From an uncultured Prevotella sp. (GTDB lineage Bacteria > Bacteroidota > Bacteroidia > Bacteroidales > Bacteroidaceae): a DNA stretch of 7,300 nucleotides. Of the stretch, positions 1-6,246 are shown one piece after another (the first letter of the stretch is position 1; the number at the start of each line of letters is the position of its first letter). The position numbers and the translations under genes are program-made. Below the pieces are notes generated by a model. That model was given only the letters and a program-made list of their open reading frames with translations. It did no database searches and was not told the origin of the DNA. Location: NCBI GenBank assembly GCA_900548585.1, contig URLI01000062.1:1-7300 (forward strand), read 5' to 3'.

Positions 1-192
1 TGTGCTGCCGACTATATCATTTTCAGTGTCACCACACTGTGGTACGTCGGGTACGTCCTGCTTGCAGGTTACATCTTTTTCGCCATACGTCGATACCTGC
101 GTTCCTTTTGTGCCAGGTATGAGTGCGGCAACTGCGGTAAGCCCATCTACCACAAGGGACGATGTGAGGCTTGTGGGGCTATGAATGAATAG
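1..192 (+). CDS. Membrane protein with C-terminal zinc ribbon (5' partial)
   Basis: The window opens inside this gene in frame 1; the last 63 residues and the TAG stop are visible. One strongly hydrophobic stretch (about residues 4-28 of the visible part, with IIFSVTTLW and VGYVLLAGYIFFAI) looks like a transmembrane segment or tight hairpin. It is followed by a basic stretch (RRYLR) and then a short cysteine-rich tail. The tail has two CxxC pairs, CGNC and CEAC, separated by 10 residues, which is a zinc-ribbon arrangement. By the positive-inside rule the tail is probably cytoplasmic. The family and function cannot be named from this fragment. A different frame (2-184) is also open but lacks this coherent hydrophobic-plus-zinc-ribbon pattern, so frame 1 is preferred. 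Confidence 0.75.
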   Translation, partial: CAADYIIFSVTTLWYVGYVLLAGYIFFAIRRYLRSFCARYECGNCGKPIYHKGRCEACGAMNE

Positions 193-314
193 CGCCTGTC
201 AGTCATATTCATTTTCTGTGCAGTGCTTGCCGCCACGCTTTATTGCAATATGCCGGTGAGCGCGCAACTGTGATATGTCATTTCTCCATGTCGAAAAATC
301 CATATAAATTAGGA

Positions 315-345
315 TTGTGCATTTTCATTTTTCGATATAACTTTG
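315..345 (+). promoter_or_regulatory. Bacteroidota-type promoter of the TonB receptor gene
   Basis: The -7 element TAACTTTG (338-345) matches TAnnTTTG exactly. A TTG (315-317) lies 20 nt upstream, the usual place of the -33 element, although only three of the four TTTG bases match. Transcription would begin a few bases after 345, leaving a short A-rich leader before the ATG at 375. The leader has no Shine-Dalgarno sequence, as is common in this phylum. Confidence 0.65.
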
Positions 346-374
346 CAGTCGAAAAAAGCAAGATTTCTATTAAA

Positions 375-2783
375 ATGAGAAGAAAGATTCTGACAGCAGC
401 CGTTCTGTTATCCACGATTTCTGCCTCGGCGGCAGTAAACAACGGCACACCAGGCACATCGCTCTCTGACAGTTCGCGCGTCCACGACCTCGATGAGGTG
501 ATTGTTATTGCGCAGCCAAAGGAGCAACTGCGCTTGCGTATGCAGCCTATAAGTTCCTCAATGTTCTCGGCAACCGATATTAATTCATTGGGAGTGCGCG
601 ACCTTCGCGAACTTTCCTCATACGTGCCATCGTTGGTTATGCCTAACTACGGCTCTCGCTACACGTCGGCATTATATGTGCGTGGCATAGGCTCACGCAT
701 CAACAGCCCGGCCGTGGGGATATATGTCGATGGAATGCCGCTGGCGACAAACAGCCAGTACAATTTCCACACATATTCCATCGAACGCGCTGACATACTG
801 CGTGGCCCGCAGGGAACGCTTTACGGGATGAACACCGAGGGCGGAATGATTCGTCTCTACACTAAGAATCCGCTCCGTTATCAGGGAACAGACCTGTCGC
901 TGGGGTGGGGCACGCGCTTTTACCGTAACGCGCAGATTGAGCATTTCAGCAAGTTAAGCAACAGGTTTGGCTTGTCCGTAGCCGGATTCTATAACGGGCA
1001 GAACGGTTTCTTCCGCAACAAGACAACCGGAGAGCGTGCTGACAAATACAACGAGGCAGGCGGACGGTTCCGTCTCGCATACACTGACAACAACAGATGG
1101 ACGGCAGACCTTGTGGCAGACTACCAGTATGTGCGGCAGAATGGCTTCCCGTACGGGGCGATGGACTTTGAGACGGGCGAGACGGCAAGCCCTTCGACAA
1201 ACCGGCAGAGCAACTACCGCCGCAACATGCTCAACACCGGACTGAACCTGAAATTCCGTGGCAACTACTTTGATTTCTTCTCCACCACATCATACCAGCA
1301 CCTCAAGGACTATATGATGATGGACATAGATTACATGCCCGCAGACTTGCTCCACATGGAGCAGCGGCAGTTGCAGAACTCGATAAGTCAGGAGTTCTCG
1401 TTCAAGAGCAACAAGCAAGGCGTATGGCAGTGGACAAACGGGGTGTTCGGCTCCTATCTGTGGCAGAAGACCGTGGCGCCGGTTTATTTCGACAAGGACT
1501 TCACCTCGCGCATATCCAACGCGATTCAGAATCAGATGTATGACGCCATCTTCGCATCGATGGTTGCAAGGATGGTGCAGGGCGGCATGCCAGAGGCTGC
1601 CGCGCAGGCCGCCGCAGCCGCCGCGATAGAGAAAGCCGGGGGAATATCCATGAACGTCGACATGGACGTTCCGGGGATTTTCCACACTCCGCATTTCAAT
1701 CTCGGCTTCTTCCATGAGAGCAATTTCATATTCGGCAATTTCACTTTCACGCTCGGACTGCGCTACGACTACAGCCATTGCTCCGTGCATTACGACACAT
1801 CGGCAATGATGGCGATGGCTGCAAACGTCATGGGCAAGCAGGCAACAAACGTGCTGTCGTCTGTATGGAACGGCCGCGACCATGGCGATTTCAACCAACT
1901 GCTGCCCAAGTTCGGCATCAGTTACCGTGTAAGTGACAATGGGAGCAACGTGTATGCCACGGTGAGCAAGGGATACCGTGCAGGCGGTTTCAACATACAG
2001 ATGTTCTCAGACATCATGCAGACAGAGCTCAACGCAAACCGCGACAAGGCAAACCGGGGCAGTTATGACATTCCCCACACAGCCGATGATTACGACAAGG
2101 TGAACAACACCATCGCCTACAAGCCGGAGGTGAGCTGGAACTACGAGGTGGGAACACATCTCAACCTCTTCGACAACACTGTGCAGCTGGATTTCTCGGC
2201 ATACTACATGCAGGTGCGCGACCAGCAGCTTTCTGTCATGGCAGGCAACTATGGCTTCGGCAGGATGATGGTCAACGCGGGCAAGAGCTTCAGCTGCGGT
2301 GCCGAAGCTTCGCTCCGTGGCAAGGCTTTGAACAACAATCTGGCGTGGGCTTTGAGTTATAGTTACACACATGCGCAGTTCAAGGAGTATGATGATGCGG
2401 AAATTGTTGACGGAAAACCGGTGAACATAAGTTACAAGGACAAGAGAGTCCCGTTCGTGCCGGAACACACGATGAGTGCCATGGCAGACTATACTTTCCC
2501 GATAGCCTCAACCGGACTGCGTGACATCACGATAGGGGCAAACGCACACGCGCAGGGCAAGACCTACTGGGACGAGGCCAACACGTTCTCGCAGAAACTG
2601 TATTGCGTGATTGGCGCACATGCCGATGCCAACTTTGGTTTTGCCACGCTGAGCGTGTGGGGGCGCAACCTTGCAAGCACGAGGTACAACACCTTCGCGT
2701 CGCTCAACAACGCCACAAGGCAGTATTTCGCACAGCGCGGCAATCCTTTCCAGATGGGTGTTGACGTGAGATTGCACTTCTAA
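375..2783 (+). CDS. TonB-dependent outer-membrane receptor
   Basis: An 802-residue outer-membrane active transporter that would import an unknown ligand using energy from TonB-ExbB-ExbD. Residues 1-20 form a signal peptide (basic MRRK, hydrophobic core, cleavage near SASA). A TonB-box-like DLDEVIVIA lies at 38-46. The plug domain spans roughly 55-165 and includes YVRGIGSR, GIYVDGMPL and the family hallmark LRGPQGTLYG. The remainder is a long beta-barrel with amphipathic strands, a SKGYRAGGFN block typical of iron-siderophore-type receptors, and a terminal aromatic residue (RLHF) expected for barrel insertion. It lacks the N-terminal carboxypeptidase-like domain of SusC proteins and has no SusD partner here, so it looks like a siderophore-type receptor rather than a glycan one. 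Residues about 385-430 form an odd alanine-rich, probably helical insertion. The ATG at 375 was chosen because it gives the signal peptide and sits about 30 nt after a good promoter; the frame stays open upstream to a TTG at 243, but that part lies before the promoter. Confidence 0.93.
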   Translation: MRRKILTAAVLLSTISASAAVNNGTPGTSLSDSSRVHDLDEVIVIAQPKEQLRLRMQPISSSMFSATDINSLGVRDLRELSSYVPSLVMPNYGSRYTSALYVRGIGSRINSPAVGIYVDGMPLATNSQYNFHTYSIERADILRGPQGTLYGMNTEGGMIRLYTKNPLRYQGTDLSLGWGTRFYRNAQIEHFSKLSNRFGLSVAGFYNGQNGFFRNKTTGERADKYNEAGGRFRLAYTDNNRWTADLVADYQYVRQNGFPYGAMDFETGETASPSTNRQSNYRRNMLNTGLNLKFRGNYFDFFSTTSYQHLKDYMMMDIDYMPADLLHMEQRQLQNSISQEFSFKSNKQGVWQWTNGVFGSYLWQKTVAPVYFDKDFTSRISNAIQNQMYDAIFASMVARMVQGGMPEAAAQAAAAAAIEKAGGISMNVDMDVPGIFHTPHFNLGFFHESNFIFGNFTFTLGLRYDYSHCSVHYDTSAMMAMAANVMGKQATNVLSSVWNGRDHGDFNQLLPKFGISYRVSDNGSNVYATVSKGYRAGGFNIQMFSDIMQTELNANRDKANRGSYDIPHTADDYDKVNNTIAYKPEVSWNYEVGTHLNLFDNTVQLDFSAYYMQVRDQQLSVMAGNYGFGRMMVNAGKSFSCGAEASLRGKALNNNLAWALSYSYTHAQFKEYDDAEIVDGKPVNISYKDKRVPFVPEHTMSAMADYTFPIASTGLRDITIGANAHAQGKTYWDEANTFSQKLYCVIGAHADANFGFATLSVWGRNLASTRYNTFASLNNATRQYFAQRGNPFQMGVDVRLHF

Positions 2784-2805
2784 ATGCTTATTTATAAATG
2801 ATTGA

Positions 2806-2855
2806 TTGAAAGTAATGGTCGTGCCGGATTATAGGTACGGCCATTACTATTTCAA
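2806..2855. terminator. Strong hairpin, probable transcription terminator
   Basis: A hairpin sits 22 nt after the receptor stop codon. The inner stem pairs 2812-2825 with 2834-2847 over 14 bp (two G-U wobbles) around the 8-nt loop GGATTATA. The outer stem pairs TTGAAA (2806-2811) with TTTCAA (2850-2855), with a 2-nt TA bulge between. There is no long T-run after it, so it is not a textbook intrinsic terminator. Its position and stability still suggest it ends the receptor transcript and insulates it from the opposing genes. Confidence 0.55.
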
Positions 2856-2959
2856 TATGGCACGAACCCCCAATAAGTCAATAGAGATTTCGCCCGCAAA
2901 AGATTCAAAGGATTGTATCTGTCAGATAACCAAGAAAATAAGAACGAACTAAAGAGCCA
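2856..2959. other. Gap between terminator hairpin and transposase remnant
   Basis: A/T-rich stretch with no supported gene. It may contain the non-coding end of the decayed insertion sequence, but I could not identify a terminal inverted repeat or a target-site duplication. A minus-strand frame continues open through it to about 2855 without any family resemblance. Confidence 0.4.
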
Positions 2960-3120
2960 ACCCGCAAGTGCAATATTACACATGATATTGGAAATGCTTA
3001 TTGACCGGTGTCTGTGACGGCACTGATATCAGTCACTTTAGGAATGTATTGCCTTATAAGTTTGTTTGTATTTTCAATGACCCCTTTCTGCCATGAGTAA
3101 TACGAGTCTGGGCCTGGCAT
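2960..3120 (-). pseudogene. IS30-family transposase, C-terminal remnant
   Basis: On the minus strand, 3120 to 2998 encodes about 40 residues containing YYSWQKGVIENTNKLIRQY and IPK. This matches the conserved IS30-family transposase core of the form SWQ+G..EN.NGL.RQY.PK, which carries the catalytic glutamate (here the E of IEN). The frame stops at 2998-3000. A second block in another frame (about 3007 to 2960, ISISNIMCNIALAG) resembles the usual C-terminus of Bacteroides IS30-type transposases (ending near VALAx). The roughly 25 residues expected between the blocks are missing, so a deletion with a frameshift is inferred. The N-terminal DNA-binding part and the first two catalytic aspartates are absent. 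It cannot be active. The family call is from remembered motifs, not a search. Confidence 0.72.
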
Positions 3121-3879
3121 TTATTGTTTTTCTTTATACTCCGGAATTTCATAGAAGTAAATGTTTTCGCCCTTTTCTCCGCCATAAGCGCGGTTAAAAG
3201 CTTCAATACGGAAAATACAATATCTTTCCGGTTTCTTCTTGGGCAAATCAACATATAGCAGGTAGGCGATTTGCCTTCTACCGCCGACATATTCTTCGAC
3301 CGGCTGTACAGAACGTACTGCAACTGGAACATCATCTGCATAGACTTTAAATTCTATTTCATCAGGCTCCGCAGAAATATCCACTTGTTCTTTTTCTGCT
3401 TTATTCTTGTCTTTATACAATTTCTCCCCGTATGAGAGCATCCGTCCTAAGCTCATAGGGCGAGTATAAAGCATTATCGCAGGGTAGCCGCCGTTTTCTT
3501 TAAATACGGTAGTCCCATAGAGTTCCAGTCGGTGGTAGCGAGGATTAATGGTCAAATCTTTATCGGCAATTACGTTCCACGCCCAATATTCCAGACGCAT
3601 ATCTTTCTCGGCCACCTTCTGTTGGCGGGGGTATTCTCCGGGACGAATGGCATAGATAGCCATATATTTTCCTTGCAGTACATTCGAGATAGTATAGTAG
3701 CCGTCTTTATCAGAATAAGCCGAGTAAGCTTTGGAAAAGTCAGTGTATAGCACCATTACCTCGCAACTGTCTATAGGATTTCCTTCGAAGTCGGTTACAC
3801 GTCCTGAAATAGTAATTGTTTTCTGAGCGTACATATTTGTACACAAAATTAATATAAGTGACAAAAATATTGTTTTCAT
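3121..3879 (-). CDS. Secreted protein with carboxypeptidase-regulatory-like domain
   Basis: A 252-residue predicted periplasmic or surface protein of unknown function. Residues 1-18 are a clear signal peptide (MKTIFLSLILILCTNMYA, cleavage before QK). Residues about 22-85 form a carboxypeptidase-regulatory-like beta-sandwich: ISGRVTDFEGNPI, then a strand, then SDKDGYYTISNVLQGKY. This fold is common in Bacteroidota surface proteins. Residues about 95-250 form a second part rich in aromatic and charged residues that I do not recognise; it contains a lysine/glutamate-rich linker near 155-165 and ends in EKGENIYFYEIPEYKEKQ. Sampled 60-nt lines are about 38-42% G+C against about 57% in lines of the receptor and kdsD genes, which suggests separate ancestry. 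It appears complete, but its TAA stop directly abuts the transposase remnant, in the same frame. Upstream is a palindromic element and no clear promoter. The start ATG follows an A/T-rich leader and gives the signal peptide directly. Confidence 0.82.
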   Translation of the reverse strand: MKTIFLSLILILCTNMYAQKTITISGRVTDFEGNPIDSCEVMVLYTDFSKAYSAYSDKDGYYTISNVLQGKYMAIYAIRPGEYPRQQKVAEKDMRLEYWAWNVIADKDLTINPRYHRLELYGTTVFKENGGYPAIMLYTRPMSLGRMLSYGEKLYKDKNKAEKEQVDISAEPDEIEFKVYADDVPVAVRSVQPVEEYVGGRRQIAYLLYVDLPKKKPERYCIFRIEAFNRAYGGEKGENIYFYEIPEYKEKQ

Positions 3880-3896
3880 ACTTTATATTTTAATTT

Positions 3897-3974
3897 CGGT
3901 CAGATATACACTTTTCATTAGAGCCCGAACTGATTGCCAAGTCGAAATGGAAAAATCAGTGTTCCAATGACCGG
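3897..3974. repeat. Palindromic element carrying copy 1 of a 22-nt repeat
   Basis: The segment 3915-3936 matches 7184-7205 at 21 of 22 positions, in the same orientation (core ATTAGAGCCCG). It also pairs with its own inverted, shortened copy at 3954-3974: TCATT (3915-3919) with AATGA (3966-3970), and GAACTGATT (3927-3935) with 3954-3964, with one bulged G at 3961. The loop is 18 nt. CGG upstream (3897-3899) is separated from the motif by 15 nt that are absent in the second copy. It lies in the 110-nt gap between the phospholipase-D-like gene and the secreted-protein gene, so it could affect read-through between them. There is no T-run, so it is not a typical terminator. Confidence 0.6.
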
Positions 3975-3989
3975 TTTTTGTTAAAAACA

Positions 3990-5258
3990 TCAGAGGAACG
4001 GACTTAGCAGCGATGCGAGCCACCCACGGAATTTCTGCCACGGTGTCCTCCACCTGTCCCAACTCTCCTTGGTAAGAAGAAATGATTTCTGCTTGTCGTG
4101 CTCGAACATCTCATCGATTTGCCGTGTTGTGCATTTGTCAACGATAACGGCATTCTCCTCATAGTCGAAATTAAGGCTGCGTGCATCGAGGTTGGCGCTT
4201 CCCACGGTGCACAACTTTCCGTCAATGGTCATTGTCTTGGAGTGGTGGAAGCCGTCCTGGTATATCCACACGCGCGCGCCTTTTTTCATCAGCCCGTGCA
4301 TGTTGCGGAAACTGCAGTCGGGCGTGAGCGGTATGTCGCTGTTGGCTGCAATCATCAGTTCCACCTTCACGCCGCGTCTTATTGCCTTGCGCAACGCTTT
4401 CTTGATGCTCGGGATAAGGGTGAAATATGGGTTTATTATCTTTATGCTGTCCTTTGCGCTGTTTATGGCTATTGTGTAGAACTGTCTCATTATCTTAGGC
4501 GACATGTGTGGCTCGCGGTTGATTATTCCCACCATCTTTTGTCCTGCCGTAAGTGTCGTGTCTGGCGTCAGGCATACGAAATGTCGCGGTGTCTTTTCAT
4601 GGTCTTTCCGGAAATATTCCTCGCCTTCTATTTTTTCACCAGTTACTCTCGCCCACATTTTAAGGAATATGGCCTGCAAATCGTTCACCGCCGAACCTTC
4701 TATGCGGCAGTGCATGTCGCGCCATCTGCCCACGGTTTTCGTGCCTTTTATGTAATAGTCGGCAACGTTCATTCCGCCGGTATATGCGATTTTGCCGTCT
4801 ATAATGACGATCTTGCGATGGTCCCTGCCAAAAATGTCGTCTATCCACGGGAATTTCACCGGGTTGAACTCGTATAGTTGTATGCCCTGTTCCCTGCGGT
4901 GGCTTATGTGTTTTTTCTTAAGCGGCCTGTTGTTCGATATGTTACCGAACCCGTCAAATAGTGCCCTGACGACAACCCCTTCCCTGACTTTCTGTGCAAG
5001 AATTTCGAAGAGTAGATTGGCAATGGAGTCGTTTCTGAAGTTGAAGTATTCCAGATGCACAGAACTCTTGGCGTTCCGTATGGCATTGAACATGTCATCG
5101 AATTTCTCCTGTCCAGACATCAGCAGCACGACCGAGTTGTCCCTGGAGAATTTCACGCCTTTGTCACGCAGCTCGCTTACTATCAGGGAGTCGGCTCCCT
5201 GTGCATCACATATCAGGCAATGCAGGCAAAGCAGCAATAGTGGCAGCAGTCTTGGCAT
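3990..5258 (-). CDS. Cardiolipin synthase / phospholipase D-like protein
   Basis: A 422-residue phospholipase-D superfamily enzyme, probably a cardiolipin synthase that transfers a phosphatidyl group between phospholipids. Two complete HxKxxxxD catalytic motifs are visible: H147, K149, D154 (in GRDHRKIVIIDGK, followed by GGMN) and H339, K341, D346 (in FHHSKTMTIDGK, followed by GSANLD). These positions and the spacing match bacterial Cls proteins. The length resembles ClsB (about 413) rather than ClsA (486). Instead of ClsA's two N-terminal membrane helices, it starts with one signal-peptide-like stretch (MPRLLPLLLLCLHCLICDA, residues 1-19), implying export or single anchoring at the inner membrane's outer face. 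A lipoprotein role via C17 is possible, but the preceding isoleucine is a poor lipobox. Its start lies 3 nt after the kdsD stop, so it is the third gene of the operon. Exact substrate (lipid synthesis versus hydrolysis) is not settled by sequence. Confidence 0.88.
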   Translation of the reverse strand: MPRLLPLLLLCLHCLICDAQGADSLIVSELRDKGVKFSRDNSVVLLMSGQEKFDDMFNAIRNAKSSVHLEYFNFRNDSIANLLFEILAQKVREGVVVRALFDGFGNISNNRPLKKKHISHRREQGIQLYEFNPVKFPWIDDIFGRDHRKIVIIDGKIAYTGGMNVADYYIKGTKTVGRWRDMHCRIEGSAVNDLQAIFLKMWARVTGEKIEGEEYFRKDHEKTPRHFVCLTPDTTLTAGQKMVGIINREPHMSPKIMRQFYTIAINSAKDSIKIINPYFTLIPSIKKALRKAIRRGVKVELMIAANSDIPLTPDCSFRNMHGLMKKGARVWIYQDGFHHSKTMTIDGKLCTVGSANLDARSLNFDYEENAVIVDKCTTRQIDEMFEHDKQKSFLLTKESWDRWRTPWQKFRGWLASLLSPFL

Positions 5259-5261
5259 AGT

Positions 5262-6245
5262 CTAAATCATGCAGGAATAATGGTCGACCACGCCGAGCAG
5301 GTGTCTCTCTTTGTCGGTGACAAGCACGGTGTGTATGAAATTGGTGTGCATGATCTTTTGTATTTCCGTCACCTTCGTGTCTGCCATGACGCATTTCGGG
5401 TCGCGTGTCATCATCTCCTCAACCCTGTGCGTGACAAAGCCGGCCTGCCATTTCTCCATTGCTCGCCTTATGTCGCCGTCGGTTATCAGCCCTTCTATCC
5501 TTCCTTCACTGTCGAGCGACACGCCGAGCCCGAGTTTCCCTTTGCTCACAAGGATTATTGCCTCGCCGAGTTGCATCTCCTTTGGAATTATTGGCATGTC
5601 GTTCGAGCGCATCACGTCTTTTGCTGTCGTCAGCAGCCGTTTGCCAAGTTCGCCGCCAGGGTGGAATTGTGCGAAGTCGGTCGGTTTGAAGTCGCGCATT
5701 TCCATTAGTGCTACGGCAAGCGCGTCGCCCATCACGAGCGTGGCGGTGGTGCTGCTCGTCGGTGCAAGGTTGAGTGGACATGCCTCCTTGTCAACACTCA
5801 CCTTTATGTGGATTGTGCTGTATTTGGCAAGCAGGCTGTCCTCGTTTCCGCTTATTCCGATGATAGGTATCTGCATGTGAAGGACCATCGGGACGAACCT
5901 CAGCAGCTCGTCTGTGTTCCCGGAGTTGCTTATTGCCATCACGACATCGTCGCGTGTCATAACTCCGAGGTCTCCGTGGTAAACGTCGAGGGGGTTTATG
6001 AAGAACGACGGCGTGCCGGTGCTTGATAGTGTTGCGGCAATCTTTGCCCCGATGTGTCCGCTCTTTCCTACACCCGTCACTATAACCTTGCCCTTGCAGT
6101 TGAGTATAAGCTCCACGGCACGGTCAAACTCTTCGTCAATCTGATTTGTCAGATTATATATTGCTTTGCTCTCATCCTTTATACATTGTATGGCATACTG
6201 GCGCACATTTGCCAGTCTTTTGCAGTGTTCTCCCATTCCTTTCAT
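5262..6245 (-). CDS. kdsD: D-arabinose-5-phosphate isomerase (SIS plus two CBS domains)
   Basis: A 327-residue cytoplasmic KpsF/GutQ/KdsD-family enzyme that interconverts ribulose-5-phosphate and arabinose-5-phosphate, the first committed step to KDO. The SIS domain covers about residues 40-185, with GVGKSGHIG and SNSGNTDEL. The CBS pair covers about 205-265 and 275-327. The catalytic residues known for E. coli KdsD (K59, E111, E152, H193) all appear here with a constant +2 shift: K61, E113, E154 and H195 (in FHPGGELGKRL). The length is normal for the family. The start ATG at 6245 lies one base after the kdsA stop; a second ATG three codons in (6236) is an alternative start that would lose nothing conserved. 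Neighbouring kdsA consumes its product, which favours KdsD over the sorbitol-associated GutQ or capsule-associated KpsF paralogues. Confidence 0.93.
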   Translation of the reverse strand: MKGMGEHCKRLANVRQYAIQCIKDESKAIYNLTNQIDEEFDRAVELILNCKGKVIVTGVGKSGHIGAKIAATLSSTGTPSFFINPLDVYHGDLGVMTRDDVVMAISNSGNTDELLRFVPMVLHMQIPIIGISGNEDSLLAKYSTIHIKVSVDKEACPLNLAPTSSTTATLVMGDALAVALMEMRDFKPTDFAQFHPGGELGKRLLTTAKDVMRSNDMPIIPKEMQLGEAIILVSKGKLGLGVSLDSEGRIEGLITDGDIRRAMEKWQAGFVTHRVEEMMTRDPKCVMADTKVTEIQKIMHTNFIHTVLVTDKERHLLGVVDHYSCMI

Positions 6246-6246
6246 A

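Noticed and set aside
243..374. 44-codon N-terminal extension of the receptor from a TTG
   Set aside because: It would place the promoter inside the gene and bury the signal peptide; the ATG at 375 starts a normal signal peptide.
1290..1898. 202-codon minus-strand open frame inside the receptor gene
   Set aside because: Antisense to a well-supported barrel; its histidine-, cysteine- and valine-rich composition is typical of a shadow frame.
2842..2989. Minus-strand frame MCNIALAGWLFSSFLFSWLS and onward, 43 codons
   Set aside because: It begins inside the transposase C-terminus and runs into unrelated sequence; probably chance continuation after loss of the transposase stop frame.
3022..3033. 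Perfect 12-bp palindrome ACTGATATCAGT as a possible operator
   Set aside because: It falls inside the transposase remnant's coding block and has no promoter beside it; chance or codon-derived.
3901..3931. Possible promoter for the secreted-protein gene (TATATCTG on the minus strand, 3908-3901)
   Set aside because: One mismatch to TAnnTTTG and no convincing TTTG at the right distance; too weak to annotate.
4098..4877. 259-codon plus-strand open frame opposite the cardiolipin-synthase-like gene
   Set aside because: It lies wholly antisense to a gene with two intact HKD motifs, and its translation shows no recognisable domain. It is explained by the codon bias of the real gene.
5311..5880. 189-codon plus-strand open frame opposite kdsD
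   Set aside because: Shadow of a gene with all catalytic residues in place; no start context or family resemblance.
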